Positions 36,149-45,366 of a stretch of 64,000 nucleotides of DNA are shown in pieces. Where the stretch lies: positions 62,001 to 126,000 of the forward strand of contig PAKZ01000035.1 of assembly GCA_002706335.1 (NCBI GenBank). Direction: 5' to 3'. The DNA comes from Ahrensia sp. Lineage in GTDB: Bacteria; Pseudomonadota; Alphaproteobacteria; Rhizobiales; Rhizobiaceae. The first letter of the stretch is position 1, and each line of letters begins with the position of its first letter. The notes beneath the pieces are model-generated. The model was not told the DNA's origin. It ran no database searches and saw only the letters and a list, made by a program, of their open reading frames with translations. Position numbers and translations under genes: made by a program.

Positions 36149-36592
36149 TCACAGCCTCGACATGACGAGTCCCGCACCCACCAGAAGGATCGCGAACATG
36201 CGTTGCCAGCTGATCTCGTTGACCGGCACGCCGAAGGCGCCGGTGCTGTCGATCACCATGGCGACAAGCAATTGCCCGAGGATCAGTCCGGCGGTCATCG
36301 TCACCACGCCGAGGCGGGACACGCTCCATAGGGCCGACCAGACATAGAATGCGCCGAGCAGCCCGCCGGCAAACATCCATGGCTGGGCAGCCTTGAAATC
36401 GGAAGCCCCGGGAATGCCGCCCCTTATCAGAGCGACGAGAGACAGCGCGATGAAACCGACGCCGAACGAAGCGGCAGTCGCGAGGATGCTGTTACCGGCC
36501 GCGCGCGACAGCGCCGAATTGATCGGCGCCTGCGCGCCCAGCGCTATCCCCCCGGCGAAGACGACCGCCAGCGCGATCCAGAAAACGTGCAT
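36149..36592 (-). CDS. YdcZ/DUF606-family membrane protein
   Basis: 147 residues with four to five hydrophobic segments, about half the size of an EamA transporter. GGIALGAQAPINSALSRAAGN near the start and VTMTAGLILGQLLVAMVIDSTG are characteristic of DUF606. It probably works as a homo- or heterodimeric small-molecule exporter. It lies about 100 bp upstream of the binding-protein gene on the same strand and may share its transcript. Confidence 0.82.
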   Translation of the reverse strand: MHVFWIALAVVFAGGIALGAQAPINSALSRAAGNSILATAASFGVGFIALSLVALIRGGIPGASDFKAAQPWMFAGGLLGAFYVWSALWSVSRLGVVTMTAGLILGQLLVAMVIDSTGAFGVPVNEISWQRMFAILLVGAGLVMSRL

Positions 36593-36664
36593 CGGCCTCT
36601 CCGGAGTTCGGACGGCGCGCCAACCGGTTGCGCGCCGACTATCTTGTAAAAACGGCGAGCCCGC

Positions 36665-37033
36665 TCAGCTCTCGTCTTCGGTCTCGGCGGCGGGGCTGTT
36701 CTTGGAGACGCTCTCGGCGCAGCTAATGGCGTTGCGCTTGTCGGTATAGGTTTCGGAGCGCACCATGGTTTCGCCATTCGAGGCGACAAACCGGTTGAAG
36801 AACTGGCCGTCCTTCGAACCGACGATTTCCCATCTATAGCCGGATCCGTCCTGGTCCTTGGTCAGGTCGACGATCGCGGCGCCAGGCGTGTTCTTCTTCA
36901 TCGAATCGATGCAGTTCTGCGCGCTCGATTTGGACTTGTAGCTTTCCGACCAGACCATGATCTCGGAATTGTACAGAAACTGGACGCCGAACTGGCCGTC
37001 CTTGCGCGAAACGATCTTGAATTTGTGGGGCAT
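36665..37033 (-). CDS. yegP: YegP-like DUF1508 protein, two-repeat form
   Basis: 122 residues containing two copies of the DUF1508 unit: KFKIVSRKDGQFGVQFLYNS at the start and WEIVGSKDGQFFNRFVASNG from about residue 57, each followed by a serine-rich alpha helix (SSAQNCIDSMKKN and NAISCAESVSKNS). It is a small cytoplasmic alpha/beta fold of unknown role, widespread in proteobacteria. The acidic tail is not part of the fold. It probably stands alone. Confidence 0.85.
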   Translation of the reverse strand: MPHKFKIVSRKDGQFGVQFLYNSEIMVWSESYKSKSSAQNCIDSMKKNTPGAAIVDLTKDQDGSGYRWEIVGSKDGQFFNRFVASNGETMVRSETYTDKRNAISCAESVSKNSPAAETEDES

Positions 37034-37168
37034 ACACTTCTCCTCGCGTTTATCAGGAGAGCGATTATGTCCGGTATGAAAGCAATCACAAGCCTTCGGG
37101 CAGGTCTTCCTGTGACAAGCACATGATTTTTTAGGGCAAAACGCGAACCTTCAGGCACCGAAACAGCA

Positions 37169-38155
37169 TTATCCGTTTCCGATCCCCTCATTCGTGCTCA
37201 TCCACCGGCCGACAAAAGCCAGCTTTTCGCGGATCGGCGGGGTCAGCACAAAGGGATAGATGTCCTGCAGGCCCATCGATCGGTTGACGTGGTTGAGCGC
37301 GATGCCGAGGCCCGCGCCAATCGTGATCAGCCGCTCGGTATCGGTTTCGCGATAGGCGTCATAGTCCGGCCCCGGCAGATCGGGTGCCTGAAGACCCGCC
37401 GCAACGAAACTGTCGGTGATATCCGTCAGATGTAAGAGGTGAGCGAAGGTCTCCGCCCAATCCTCATGCGGATGGCTCGACGCATAGGGCGTGACATGTC
37501 GCGCGTTCCAGTCCGCCGGCGCCCCGTCGCGATAGTGCTTTTCGAGCGCTGCTCCGTAATCGGCCGTCTCGTCCCCGAACAGCATCCGGAACCGTTCGGT
37601 AAATCCATATTGCGGCGCAAGCCGTTCGAAGAAGAAGAAATGTCCGAGCTCGTGGCGAAAATGGCCGATCATCGTGCGCAGCCTCTCGCCGAGTTCGGCG
37701 CGCCGCTGCGTTCGCTCGGCCTCGTCCGCCTCAGCGACATTGATCGTCACCACGCCGTCGGCATGGCCCATGGTGACCGGCACCGACCCGCCGCCTGTCT
37801 CTTCAGCCAGCAGGTGGAACACCGGCCGCGGCCCGGTATCGCCTGAAACGAACCAGCCCCACCGCGCCAGATTGGAGAGGACCCAACGTTTCGCCTGTTC
37901 CGTCTCCGCCCAAGGGCCCCGGTTCTCGTCATGAAACCTGTCCGGAATGACCTCGGTCGTCGCACAGGAACGGCACAGGGCGCCTGACGCGTCTGCGGCC
38001 CAGTTGCACCCGATCGTCTGGCGATTGGCGCAACCGATGCCCAAGGGCGTGAAGCGGTCGCTGTCGACGTCATAGGCGACTTCTATACCGCAAGCGCAAG
38101 CGAGGCTTTCGAATGAGAGCGCGGCTCCGCAGTTCGGACATGTATGAAGTCTCAC
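37169..38155 (-). CDS. Putative zinc-binding metallopeptidase with zinc ribbon
   Basis: 328 residues starting with GTG, supported by GAGG upstream. The N-terminal zinc ribbon has CPNCG at 6-10 and later CxC, CANR, C-N-W and CRSC cysteines up to about residue 65. The peptidase part has HFRHELGHFFFF with HELGH at 168-172, and a later DWAETFAHLLH supplies the third ligand. This matches the DUF2248-type family. No signal peptide is seen, so it is cytoplasmic. Substrate unknown. Confidence 0.85.
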   Translation of the reverse strand: MRLHTCPNCGAALSFESLACACGIEVAYDVDSDRFTPLGIGCANRQTIGCNWAADASGALCRSCATTEVIPDRFHDENRGPWAETEQAKRWVLSNLARWGWFVSGDTGPRPVFHLLAEETGGGSVPVTMGHADGVVTINVAEADEAERTQRRAELGERLRTMIGHFRHELGHFFFFERLAPQYGFTERFRMLFGDETADYGAALEKHYRDGAPADWNARHVTPYASSHPHEDWAETFAHLLHLTDITDSFVAAGLQAPDLPGPDYDAYRETDTERLITIGAGLGIALNHVNRSMGLQDIYPFVLTPPIREKLAFVGRWMSTNEGIGNG

Positions 38156-38405
38156 TTTTACCTCGCCTCGGTCGCTCGCCAGCCGGCGAAAGTGCCGGAC
38201 AGCGCGATTGTTATCCTCTCACAAGCTTCTCGCCGAATAGAGGTTCCCTGCCCTGCAGGATTTTCGCGATATGACGGACAAAAGCACGCCATCTGGACAC
38301 GATTACACGCACGCAGCCCTATCCGAAGCGCTTTCCGGCGACGGTTGTCAAATCCGCTGCCGCATTCCGGCTTCCAAGTCGGGCATCGGCAGGTTAACAA
38401 GAACC

Positions 38406-39257
38406 ATGACCGGTTCCCGGCCCATGCCCTCCAAGCCAGACGCCCGCGCGACGAAGAAAGCGATTCCGGCTTTCATCGTCTTCTCCGATCTCGACGGCAC
38501 GCTGCTCGACCATTCCACCTATTCCTGGAAGGCCGCCGTGCCGGCGCTCGCGTCCTTGAAAGCGCGCGGCATTCCGCTGATCCTCGCAAGCTCCAAGACT
38601 TCGGCCGAAATCGCCGGGTTGCGCGCCGCGGCTGGCTTTGCCGACTGCCCCGCCATTGTCGAGAACGGCGCCGGACTGCTCGAACCGGCCGGCGCGGAGC
38701 ATGCCCCTGACGATGACCGCGTTCACCGCGACCTGATAGCCGCTCTCGATGCGCTGCCACCGGAATTGCGTGGCAAGTTCACCGGGTTTTCGGACTGGAC
38801 GGTCGACGAAGTTGCCAACCGCACCGGCCTGCCGCCGCAAGACGCCGCTCGGGCCGCCATGCGACGCTTTTCCGAACCCGGTCTCTGGTCGGGAAATCCG
38901 GAAGAACGCAGCCGGTTCGAAACCCTGCTCGCGCGCCATGGCATCACCGCGCGTCAGGGCGGGCGCTATCTCACCCTGTCCTTCGGCGCCACCAAGGCCG
39001 ACCGCATGCGCGAGATCGCGGCACGCTACGCCTCCGGCGACCAATCGCCGCGCATGATCGCGCTCGGCGATGCGCCCAATGACATTGAAATGCTGGAAAC
39101 GGCCGATATCGGTGTGATTGTCGCCAATCCGCACGCCAATCCCCTGCCCGAACTGGACGGCGAAAAGGCCGGAAGGATCGCGAGGACGCAAAAACCGGGG
39201 CCTGAGGGTTGGAACGAATCCGTGCTGCGGATTATTGAAGATAGACAGGACAGCTAG
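38406..39257 (+). CDS. HAD phosphatase, mannosyl-3-phosphoglycerate phosphatase family
   Basis: About 283 residues. HAD motif 1 is FSDLDGTLLDHSTYSW, motif 2 is LASSKTSAEI, IVENGAGLL is typical of MpgP/YedP proteins, and motif 4 is GDAPNDIEMLETADIGV. It should dephosphorylate glucosyl- or mannosyl-3-phosphoglycerate to the free glycerate glycoside, a compatible solute. It precedes the matching glycosyltransferase by 13 bases. The start is uncertain: ATGs at 38406 and 38424 are both possible and neither has a strong ribosome site. Confidence 0.85.
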   Translation: MTGSRPMPSKPDARATKKAIPAFIVFSDLDGTLLDHSTYSWKAAVPALASLKARGIPLILASSKTSAEIAGLRAAAGFADCPAIVENGAGLLEPAGAEHAPDDDRVHRDLIAALDALPPELRGKFTGFSDWTVDEVANRTGLPPQDAARAAMRRFSEPGLWSGNPEERSRFETLLARHGITARQGGRYLTLSFGATKADRMREIAARYASGDQSPRMIALGDAPNDIEMLETADIGVIVANPHANPLPELDGEKAGRIARTQKPGPEGWNESVLRIIEDRQDS

Positions 39258-39270
39258 GAGCGGGCGGCGC

Positions 39271-40491
39271 ATGGCGGATTTTCACCAGAACGGTCACGTG
39301 GCGACGCTGCACAATTTGCGGTCCACCAAACCCGGCACGCTGGAACGCGAACTGGAAGTTCTCTCCGCGCACCGCAAGATCACGCTGATCTTGCCCTCGC
39401 TTTATTCCGAACTTGAAGGTCCGGCGCTCGCCAACATCGTTGAGGAACTCGCGGGCGCCCGTTTCATCGACCACATCGTCATCGGCCTCGACCGAGCCAG
39501 TGAGGAAGAGTATCGCAAGGCCCGCAAGTTCTTCTCGGTCCTGCCGCAGCCGCATTCGATCCTCTGGAACGACGGACCGCGCTTGCGGGCAATCGATGAC
39601 CGCCTCAAGGCGGCTGGCCTTTCGCCGGAGGAGCCGGGCAAGGGCCGCAATGTGTGGTTCTGCATCGGCTACACGCTGGCGCGCCGCGACTCCGACGTCG
39701 TCGCCCTGCATGATTGCGACATCGTCACCTATTCGCGCGAAATGCTGGCCCGGCTGGTTTATCCGGTCGCAAACCCGTCTTTTTCCCATCTTTTCTGCAA
39801 GGGCTTTTACGCCCGCCACGCCGACGGCAAGATGAACGGCCGCGTCAGCCGCCTGCTTGTCAGCCCGCTGCTGCTGGCCCTGCAGAAGACCATCGGCCAC
39901 CGTGACTACCTGACCTACCTCGCCGCTTTTCGTTATCCGCTGGCCGGTGAATTCGCCATGCGCACCGCGATCCTGCCGGACATCCGCATCCCGTCGGACT
40001 GGGGGCTGGAAATCGGCGTGCTGTCGGAGGTCTGGCGCAACCTATCGACCCGGCTTGTCTGCCAGGTCGAGCTCTCCGACGCCTATGACCACAAGCACCA
40101 GCCTTTGTCCGAGGAGAATCCCCAGGACGGCCTGTCGCGCATGTCGATCGACATCTGCAAGGCGCTGTATCGCAAGCTCGCCACCGACGGCACGATATTC
40201 AGCCAGGAGACCTTCCGGACCATCAAGGCGACCTATTATCGCGAGGCGCTCGACATGATCGAGGCCTATCACAACGATGCGCGCATGAACGGCCTGCATC
40301 TCGACCGTCATTCCGAGGAACGCGCCGTCGAACTCTTCGCCTCCAACATCGTCGAGGCCGGCCAGACCTTCCTCGACAATCCCATGGAAACGCCCTTTAT
40401 CCCGAACTGGAGTCGCGTCCAGGCCGCCGACCAGGACCTGATGCGCGATCTCCACGACGCAGTGAAGGCCGACGAGGCGGAATTTGGCTGA
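39271..40491 (+). CDS. Glucosyl-3-phosphoglycerate synthase-like glycosyltransferase (GT81 type)
   Basis: 406 residues without membrane segments. A GT-A fold is suggested by ITLILPSLYSELEGPALANI at the start, by VVALHDCDIVTYS with a DxD-like metal site (DCD), and by a C-terminal helical region. The sequence resembles GpgS, which joins glucose from a nucleotide sugar to 3-phosphoglycerate. AGGAG lies before the ATG at a longish spacing. The upstream phosphatase and downstream glucoside-splitting enzymes fit a glucosylglycerate cycle. A mannosyl donor cannot be excluded. Confidence 0.8.
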   Translation: MADFHQNGHVATLHNLRSTKPGTLERELEVLSAHRKITLILPSLYSELEGPALANIVEELAGARFIDHIVIGLDRASEEEYRKARKFFSVLPQPHSILWNDGPRLRAIDDRLKAAGLSPEEPGKGRNVWFCIGYTLARRDSDVVALHDCDIVTYSREMLARLVYPVANPSFSHLFCKGFYARHADGKMNGRVSRLLVSPLLLALQKTIGHRDYLTYLAAFRYPLAGEFAMRTAILPDIRIPSDWGLEIGVLSEVWRNLSTRLVCQVELSDAYDHKHQPLSEENPQDGLSRMSIDICKALYRKLATDGTIFSQETFRTIKATYYREALDMIEAYHNDARMNGLHLDRHSEERAVELFASNIVEAGQTFLDNPMETPFIPNWSRVQAADQDLMRDLHDAVKADEAEFG

Positions 40492-42214
40492 TAACGTCCC
40501 GGCCACAAAGCCCTATCGCGATGATGCCGACTGGTGGAAATCGACCACGGTCTACCAGATCTATCCGCGCAGTTTCTGCGATTCGAATGGCGACGGCATC
40601 GGCGACATTCCGGGCATCGTCTCGAAGCTCGATTATCTCGCCGACCTCGGCATCGGCGTGATCTGGCTATCGCCGGTCTACGCCTCGCCGATGGAAGACA
40701 ACGGCTATGACATTTCGGACTATCGCGACATCGCGCCGGAATTCGGCACGCTCGCCGATATGGACAGGCTGATCGCCGAGGCCGGAAAACGCGGCATCGG
40801 CATCGTTATGGATCTCGTCGTCAACCACACCTCGGACCGGCATGAATGGTTCGAGGCCTCACGCGCGTCGCGCGACAATCCGAAACGCGATTTCTACGTC
40901 TGGCGCGATCCGGCGCCGGATGGCGGGCCGCCCAACGACCTGCCGTCCTATTTCGCCGGCTCCGCCTGGGCTTTCGACGAGGCGACCGGCCAGTACTATA
41001 TGCATCTCTTCGCGCCCGGCCAGCCGGACCTGAATTGGGACAATCCGCAGCTACGCGCCGAGATCTACGACATGATGAACTGGTGGCTGGATCGCGGCGT
41101 CGCCGGCTTCCGCATGGACGTGATCGACCTGATCGGCAAGCAGCCCGATCGCCTCATCCGCAACAACGGTCCGAAGCTGCATGATTACCTGCAGGAGATG
41201 CACCGGGAAGCGCTGGCCGGACGCAATGTCCTGACCGTCGGAGAATCCTGGGAGGCCACTCCGGAGACCGGGTTGCTCTTTTCCGGCCGCGACCGCGACG
41301 AACTCTCCATGGTGTTCCAGTTCCAGCACGTCACCAGCCTCTGGGGCGAGGATGGCAACAAATGGCGCCCGCGTCCCTTCGATCTCGTAACCTTCAAGCG
41401 AGCCCTGAACGAATGGCAGCGGGCGCTCGCCGAAGACGGCTGGAACTCGCTTTTCGTCAGCAATCACGACCTGCCGCGCGCCGTTTCGCGCTATGGCGAC
41501 GACCGGCGTCACTGGCGCGAATCCGCGACAGCGATCGCTACGGTGAACCACCTCATGCGCGGCACGCCCTATGTCTTTCAGGGTGAGGAAATCGGCATGA
41601 CCAATGCCGGGTTCACCCAAATCGACCAGTATCGGGATGTCGAGACCCTGAATTTCCATGCCGAGCATGAAGCGGCCGGATACGATCTCGCCGCATTCCT
41701 CGACGGCGCGGCTGCCAACGGCCGGGACAATGCCCGCACGCCGGTGCAATGGACCGCCGCGAAGAATTCCGGCTTCACCGACGGCATCCCGTGGATCGGC
41801 GTCAACCCGAACCACGACAGGATCAATGTCGACAACCAGATCGGCGACGAACACTCCGTGCTGGCGCATTACCGCAGGCTGATAGGCCTGCGCAAAACAC
41901 ACCCGGTGGTCGTCCACGGCGATTACGTCCCCTGCCTTGAAGACAACCCGCAAATCTTCGCTTTCACGCGCAATCTCGGAAACCGGCGCCTCGCAGTCGT
42001 CGTCAACTTTTCGAGCGAACCGGCGAGATGCGATATACCGGCCGGTCTGGAAACCTCCGGCGTTTGCGCAATTTCAAACTACGCGCCGCGCGACACGATC
42101 GCCGGAACGCTCGGCCTCGCCCCGTGGGAGGCCTTTGCCGTCCTGTCGGAAACTCGGGGTCAGGACCCTAGCTCCGGTTCGAAATCCACCGGCACTGATA
42201 CGGCGCAAAGGTGA
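40484..42214 (+). CDS. GH13 alpha-glucosidase-type hydrolase
   Basis: 576 residues with the GH13 motifs in order: DLVVNHTSD, GFRMDVIDLIGK (nucleophile Asp), LTVGESWEAT (acid/base Glu) and SNHDLPRAV (third Asp). The start WWKSTTVYQIYPRSFCDSNG is typical of oligo-1,6-glucosidase and alpha-glucosidase members. The start codon is a TTG inside the previous gene (8-base overlap) with GAGG upstream; no ATG is near. It may hydrolyse glucosylglycerate, trehalose or short alpha-glucosides. Its 3' end overlaps the convergent phosphorylase gene by 47 bases. Confidence 0.88.
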   Translation: MADNVPATKPYRDDADWWKSTTVYQIYPRSFCDSNGDGIGDIPGIVSKLDYLADLGIGVIWLSPVYASPMEDNGYDISDYRDIAPEFGTLADMDRLIAEAGKRGIGIVMDLVVNHTSDRHEWFEASRASRDNPKRDFYVWRDPAPDGGPPNDLPSYFAGSAWAFDEATGQYYMHLFAPGQPDLNWDNPQLRAEIYDMMNWWLDRGVAGFRMDVIDLIGKQPDRLIRNNGPKLHDYLQEMHREALAGRNVLTVGESWEATPETGLLFSGRDRDELSMVFQFQHVTSLWGEDGNKWRPRPFDLVTFKRALNEWQRALAEDGWNSLFVSNHDLPRAVSRYGDDRRHWRESATAIATVNHLMRGTPYVFQGEEIGMTNAGFTQIDQYRDVETLNFHAEHEAAGYDLAAFLDGAAANGRDNARTPVQWTAAKNSGFTDGIPWIGVNPNHDRINVDNQIGDEHSVLAHYRRLIGLRKTHPVVVHGDYVPCLEDNPQIFAFTRNLGNRRLAVVVNFSSEPARCDIPAGLETSGVCAISNYAPRDTIAGTLGLAPWEAFAVLSETRGQDPSSGSKSTGTDTAQR

Positions 42215-43913
42215 TTTCGCCGCGTGACGGATCGACCGCCTCGTCGGACAGCAAATCGACCCATTTCATGCCCGTGATCAGATTGATCGACATCACCGGG
42301 ATGGTCACTTCCTCCTTCGTCACATTGTGAATGGCGAAGATGGACTGATCCCGGTCGAGGCTCTGACGCCAGAAGCCGAAAAGCTTCTCCCCCATATGCA
42401 GCGTGAACTGGGTGGCGTTGGGATGGAAGGCCGGCTGCCGGGCGCGAATGCGGATGCGCTCCTTCATCGCACCGAGAATGCGTGCATGGATCGAGGACGG
42501 ATCCTCCAGTTCGGTTCGCAGTTCCGGATAGTCCCAGCGCTTGCGGTTGATCGTCCGGTTCTGCCCGGTCCGCTCGACGCCCGCATAGTCATTGCCGGTG
42601 CCGAGCAGCGAATGGATATAAAACGCCGGGATGCCTTCCAGCGCCATCTGGATGGTCTGGCTGGCGAGGAATCGCTCGAACTGCCACTCGTCCTGCCCGT
42701 CGACCGTCCCCTTCATCGCCTCGAAATAGGTGATGTTGAGCTCATAGGGCTTCTGTGAGCCATCCGGCATGGCGCGCATATTGACCAGTCCGCCGAAGGA
42801 ACCGACGGTCTTGATGACCTTCTCGATTTCCGCATCGTCCAGCAGCCCTTCCGCCGGCCGCATGCCGATGCCGTCATGCGAGGCGGTGAAATTGAGATAG
42901 GCGCAACCGAGCTGTGCTGGCGGCATCGCCATCTGCCAGGCGTTGAGATAGCGCGATGTCCCCGTCAGCAGCGCATGCAACATGAGTGGCGGCAGCGAGA
43001 AATTGTAGATCGCATGCGCCTCGTTGCGATTGCCGAAATAGGAGAGGTTCTCGGCATTGGGCACATTGGTCTCGGTCAGCAGCACGACGCGTTCGTCGCA
43101 ATAATCGGCCAGCAGCCGCATCAGCCTGACGATCGCATGGGTTTTCGGCAGATGAATGCATGTCGTGCCGATCTCCTTCCAGATGAAGGCGACAGCATCG
43201 AGCCGGATGATGCGCACCCCGTTTGCGATATGAAGCCGCATGATGCGGATCATGTCGACCAGCACATCGGGATTGGCATAGTTCAGGTCAACCTGGTCGA
43301 AAGAGAATGTGCACCAGACATGGCGCGTGCCGTTGGACGTCTCCACCTCGCGCAGCAGCGGATGCGCTCGCGGCCTGACCACGGATGTCAGATCGTCGGC
43401 CGGCGAGGCTTCGAAGAAGTATTTGTCATAGGGCTCGTGCCCCTGCAGATATTCGTGAAACCATTTCGACTGGCTCGACATGTGGTTCAGCACGAGATCC
43501 GACATCAGCCGGAACTCCTCGCCGATGCGGTTGATGTCCGCCCAGTCCCCCAGCTTGGAATTGACGGATTCGTAGTCCGTTACCGCAAAGCCGTCATCCG
43601 AGGTAAAGGGGAAGAACGGCAGAATATGCACGCCGGTGATCGCATCGGACAGATAGCGCCTGAGAAAGTCGTAGAGCAGGTCGAGCGGCTTGTGCTGACC
43701 ATCCATGACCGCATTGCCATAGGCGATGACGACCGAATCCTTCTGTGACCAGAGCGTATTGCCCGGCGGTCGAACCCGCTGACGCGGTTCCAGCCCGTCG
43801 GGCCAAAAGCTCTCGATGATCCGCCGCGACAGATGCGCGGCATCAACATCGGGATAGATTTCCTTGACCAGGCTCAAAAGCTTGGAGCGAAGCTGGGAAT
43901 TGACCGCGATCAT
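42168..43913 (-). CDS. GH13_18 phosphorylase (glucosylglycerate/sucrose phosphorylase family)
   Basis: About 581 residues. Motifs: SDLVLNHMSSQSKWF, IIRLDAVAFIWKE (nucleophile Asp), LLTETNVPNAENLSYF (acid/base Glu) and NFTASHDGIG. The wording is closer to glucosylglycerate and sucrose-6-phosphate phosphorylases than to hydrolases. It would split the glucoside with phosphate to glucose 1-phosphate and glycerate. I start at the ATG giving MIAVNSQLRSKLL, with a GGGA site; a GTG nine codons earlier lacks one. It diverges from the phosphofructokinase gene. Confidence 0.85.
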   Translation of the reverse strand: MIAVNSQLRSKLLSLVKEIYPDVDAAHLSRRIIESFWPDGLEPRQRVRPPGNTLWSQKDSVVIAYGNAVMDGQHKPLDLLYDFLRRYLSDAITGVHILPFFPFTSDDGFAVTDYESVNSKLGDWADINRIGEEFRLMSDLVLNHMSSQSKWFHEYLQGHEPYDKYFFEASPADDLTSVVRPRAHPLLREVETSNGTRHVWCTFSFDQVDLNYANPDVLVDMIRIMRLHIANGVRIIRLDAVAFIWKEIGTTCIHLPKTHAIVRLMRLLADYCDERVVLLTETNVPNAENLSYFGNRNEAHAIYNFSLPPLMLHALLTGTSRYLNAWQMAMPPAQLGCAYLNFTASHDGIGMRPAEGLLDDAEIEKVIKTVGSFGGLVNMRAMPDGSQKPYELNITYFEAMKGTVDGQDEWQFERFLASQTIQMALEGIPAFYIHSLLGTGNDYAGVERTGQNRTINRKRWDYPELRTELEDPSSIHARILGAMKERIRIRARQPAFHPNATQFTLHMGEKLFGFWRQSLDRDQSIFAIHNVTKEEVTIPVMSINLITGMKWVDLLSDEAVDPSRGEITFAPYQCRWISNRS

Positions 43914-44142
43914 GCGTCCCGTGAAATCCTGCCCTTGCACTGCACAAAAAAATATCGTGCCTCGAATTCGGGCATAATGGCAAGGGCAATTGCCAAATCC
44001 CCTTTACGGCACGCATCCTACGGCGAGAAATGATCGTAGTGCACCGAAATTGGCCTGACAAATCGATTTAAACCGGCCTCGTCTTGCTCTAATGTCAGGA
44101 AAACAAGCGGTGCTTAGACGCCAACAAAACGAGGAGGATGAT

Positions 44143-45297
44143 ATGCATCTGGGCATTCTGACCGGCGGCGGCGACGTTCCGGGCCTCAACTCCGCCATCA
44201 AGGCCGTGGTCAATGAAGCCTATGCGCGCGGCTGGACCGTAACCGGCTTCAGGTGCGGTTGGGCCGGCCCTGTCGAAACCGATCCGCTCGATCTCGAGGG
44301 TACGGCGTCCCATCGCCGGGAACTGACGCCGGAATCCGTTCGTTCGATCAACCGGTCGGGCGGCACGATCCTGCATTCCTCGCGGACCCGCCCGTCGCGC
44401 ATCAAGGCATCGCAGCTTCCGGATTTCGTCAAGAAGACAACGCCGCACAAGGACGACGGCTATGTCGACGCGACGGACCATGTCCTCGCCGTCATCGAGG
44501 CGCTGAAGATCGACGTGCTGGTGGCTATCGGCGGCGACGATACGCTTTCCTACGCCGCCGAACTGCATGAGCGCGGTGCGCCGACCATGTGTATCCCGAA
44601 GACGATGGACAACGACGTATTCGGCACGGATTACTGCATCGGCTTTTCCACCTGCGTCACCCGTTCTGTCGAGATGATCGCCAATCTGCGCACCACGGCG
44701 GGAAGCCATGAGCGTTTCCTGATCGTCGAGATGTTCGGTCGCAATTGCGGCATGTCGGCGCTCGGCGCCGGTTACCTCTCCGACGCGGACCGCACGCTGA
44801 TTGCCGAGGTTCCCTTCGAGATGGAACGGCTTGCCGAACTGCTGAGCCGCGACCGCGCCGCCAACCCCTCCAACTACACGGTCTGCATCGTCTCCGAAGG
44901 CGCGATGGAGAGCGGCGGCCGTATCATCGAGAAGGGCGAGGCCGACGCCTATGGCCACAAGAAGCTTGGCGGCATCGGCGAACATATCGGCGTCAGCCTC
45001 AAGGATCTGACCGGCACCGACATGATGATCCAGAATCTCGGCTATCTGCTGCGCTCCGGCCCGCCGGACGCGGTCGACCTGACTGTGGCAAAGAATTTCG
45101 GCACGATGGCCGTTCACCTGATCGACGAAGGCCGCACCGGCCTTATGATGTCCATCCGCGACGGCCACTACACCACCCAGCCCGCCAACATCTCCACGCA
45201 AGGCGAACATCGGGTCAATGTCGCGGCGATGTATGATCCGGAGAACTACCGGCCGAAGATTTCGAAGGTCGAGGGCACGACGCTCTATCTGCGCTGA
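44143..45297 (+). CDS. pfp: 6-phosphofructokinase, PPi-dependent type
   Basis: 384 residues. TGGGDVPGLN starts the nucleotide site. IGGDDTLSYAAEL carries GGDD, and PKTMDNDVFGTDYCIGFST carries PKT[IM]DND: the second Asp and the Lys are the residues that distinguish PPi-users from ATP-users (GGDGS and PGTIDND). So it probably interconverts fructose 6-phosphate and the 1,6-bisphosphate with pyrophosphate, reversibly. GAGGAGG precedes the ATG; an earlier in-frame start is a poor candidate. A strong terminator follows. It diverges from the phosphorylase across about 230 bp. Confidence 0.9.
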   Translation: MHLGILTGGGDVPGLNSAIKAVVNEAYARGWTVTGFRCGWAGPVETDPLDLEGTASHRRELTPESVRSINRSGGTILHSSRTRPSRIKASQLPDFVKKTTPHKDDGYVDATDHVLAVIEALKIDVLVAIGGDDTLSYAAELHERGAPTMCIPKTMDNDVFGTDYCIGFSTCVTRSVEMIANLRTTAGSHERFLIVEMFGRNCGMSALGAGYLSDADRTLIAEVPFEMERLAELLSRDRAANPSNYTVCIVSEGAMESGGRIIEKGEADAYGHKKLGGIGEHIGVSLKDLTGTDMMIQNLGYLLRSGPPDAVDLTVAKNFGTMAVHLIDEGRTGLMMSIRDGHYTTQPANISTQGEHRVNVAAMYDPENYRPKISKVEGTTLYLR

Positions 45298-45313
45298 GCC
45301 CGGCACAAAAAGA

Positions 45314-45346
45314 AAAGGCGCTCGCCCGGTCCGGAAGAGCGCCTTT
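45314..45346. terminator. Bidirectional rho-independent terminator
   Basis: AAAGGCGCTC and GAGCGCCTTT form a perfect 10-bp stem around 13 bases. On the minus strand it is followed by TCTTTTT. On the plus strand the stem itself ends in TTT. It lies between the convergent phosphofructokinase and DUF1772 genes. Confidence 0.85.
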
Positions 45347-45366
45347 CTGTCGGGCTGTGGATTGCC

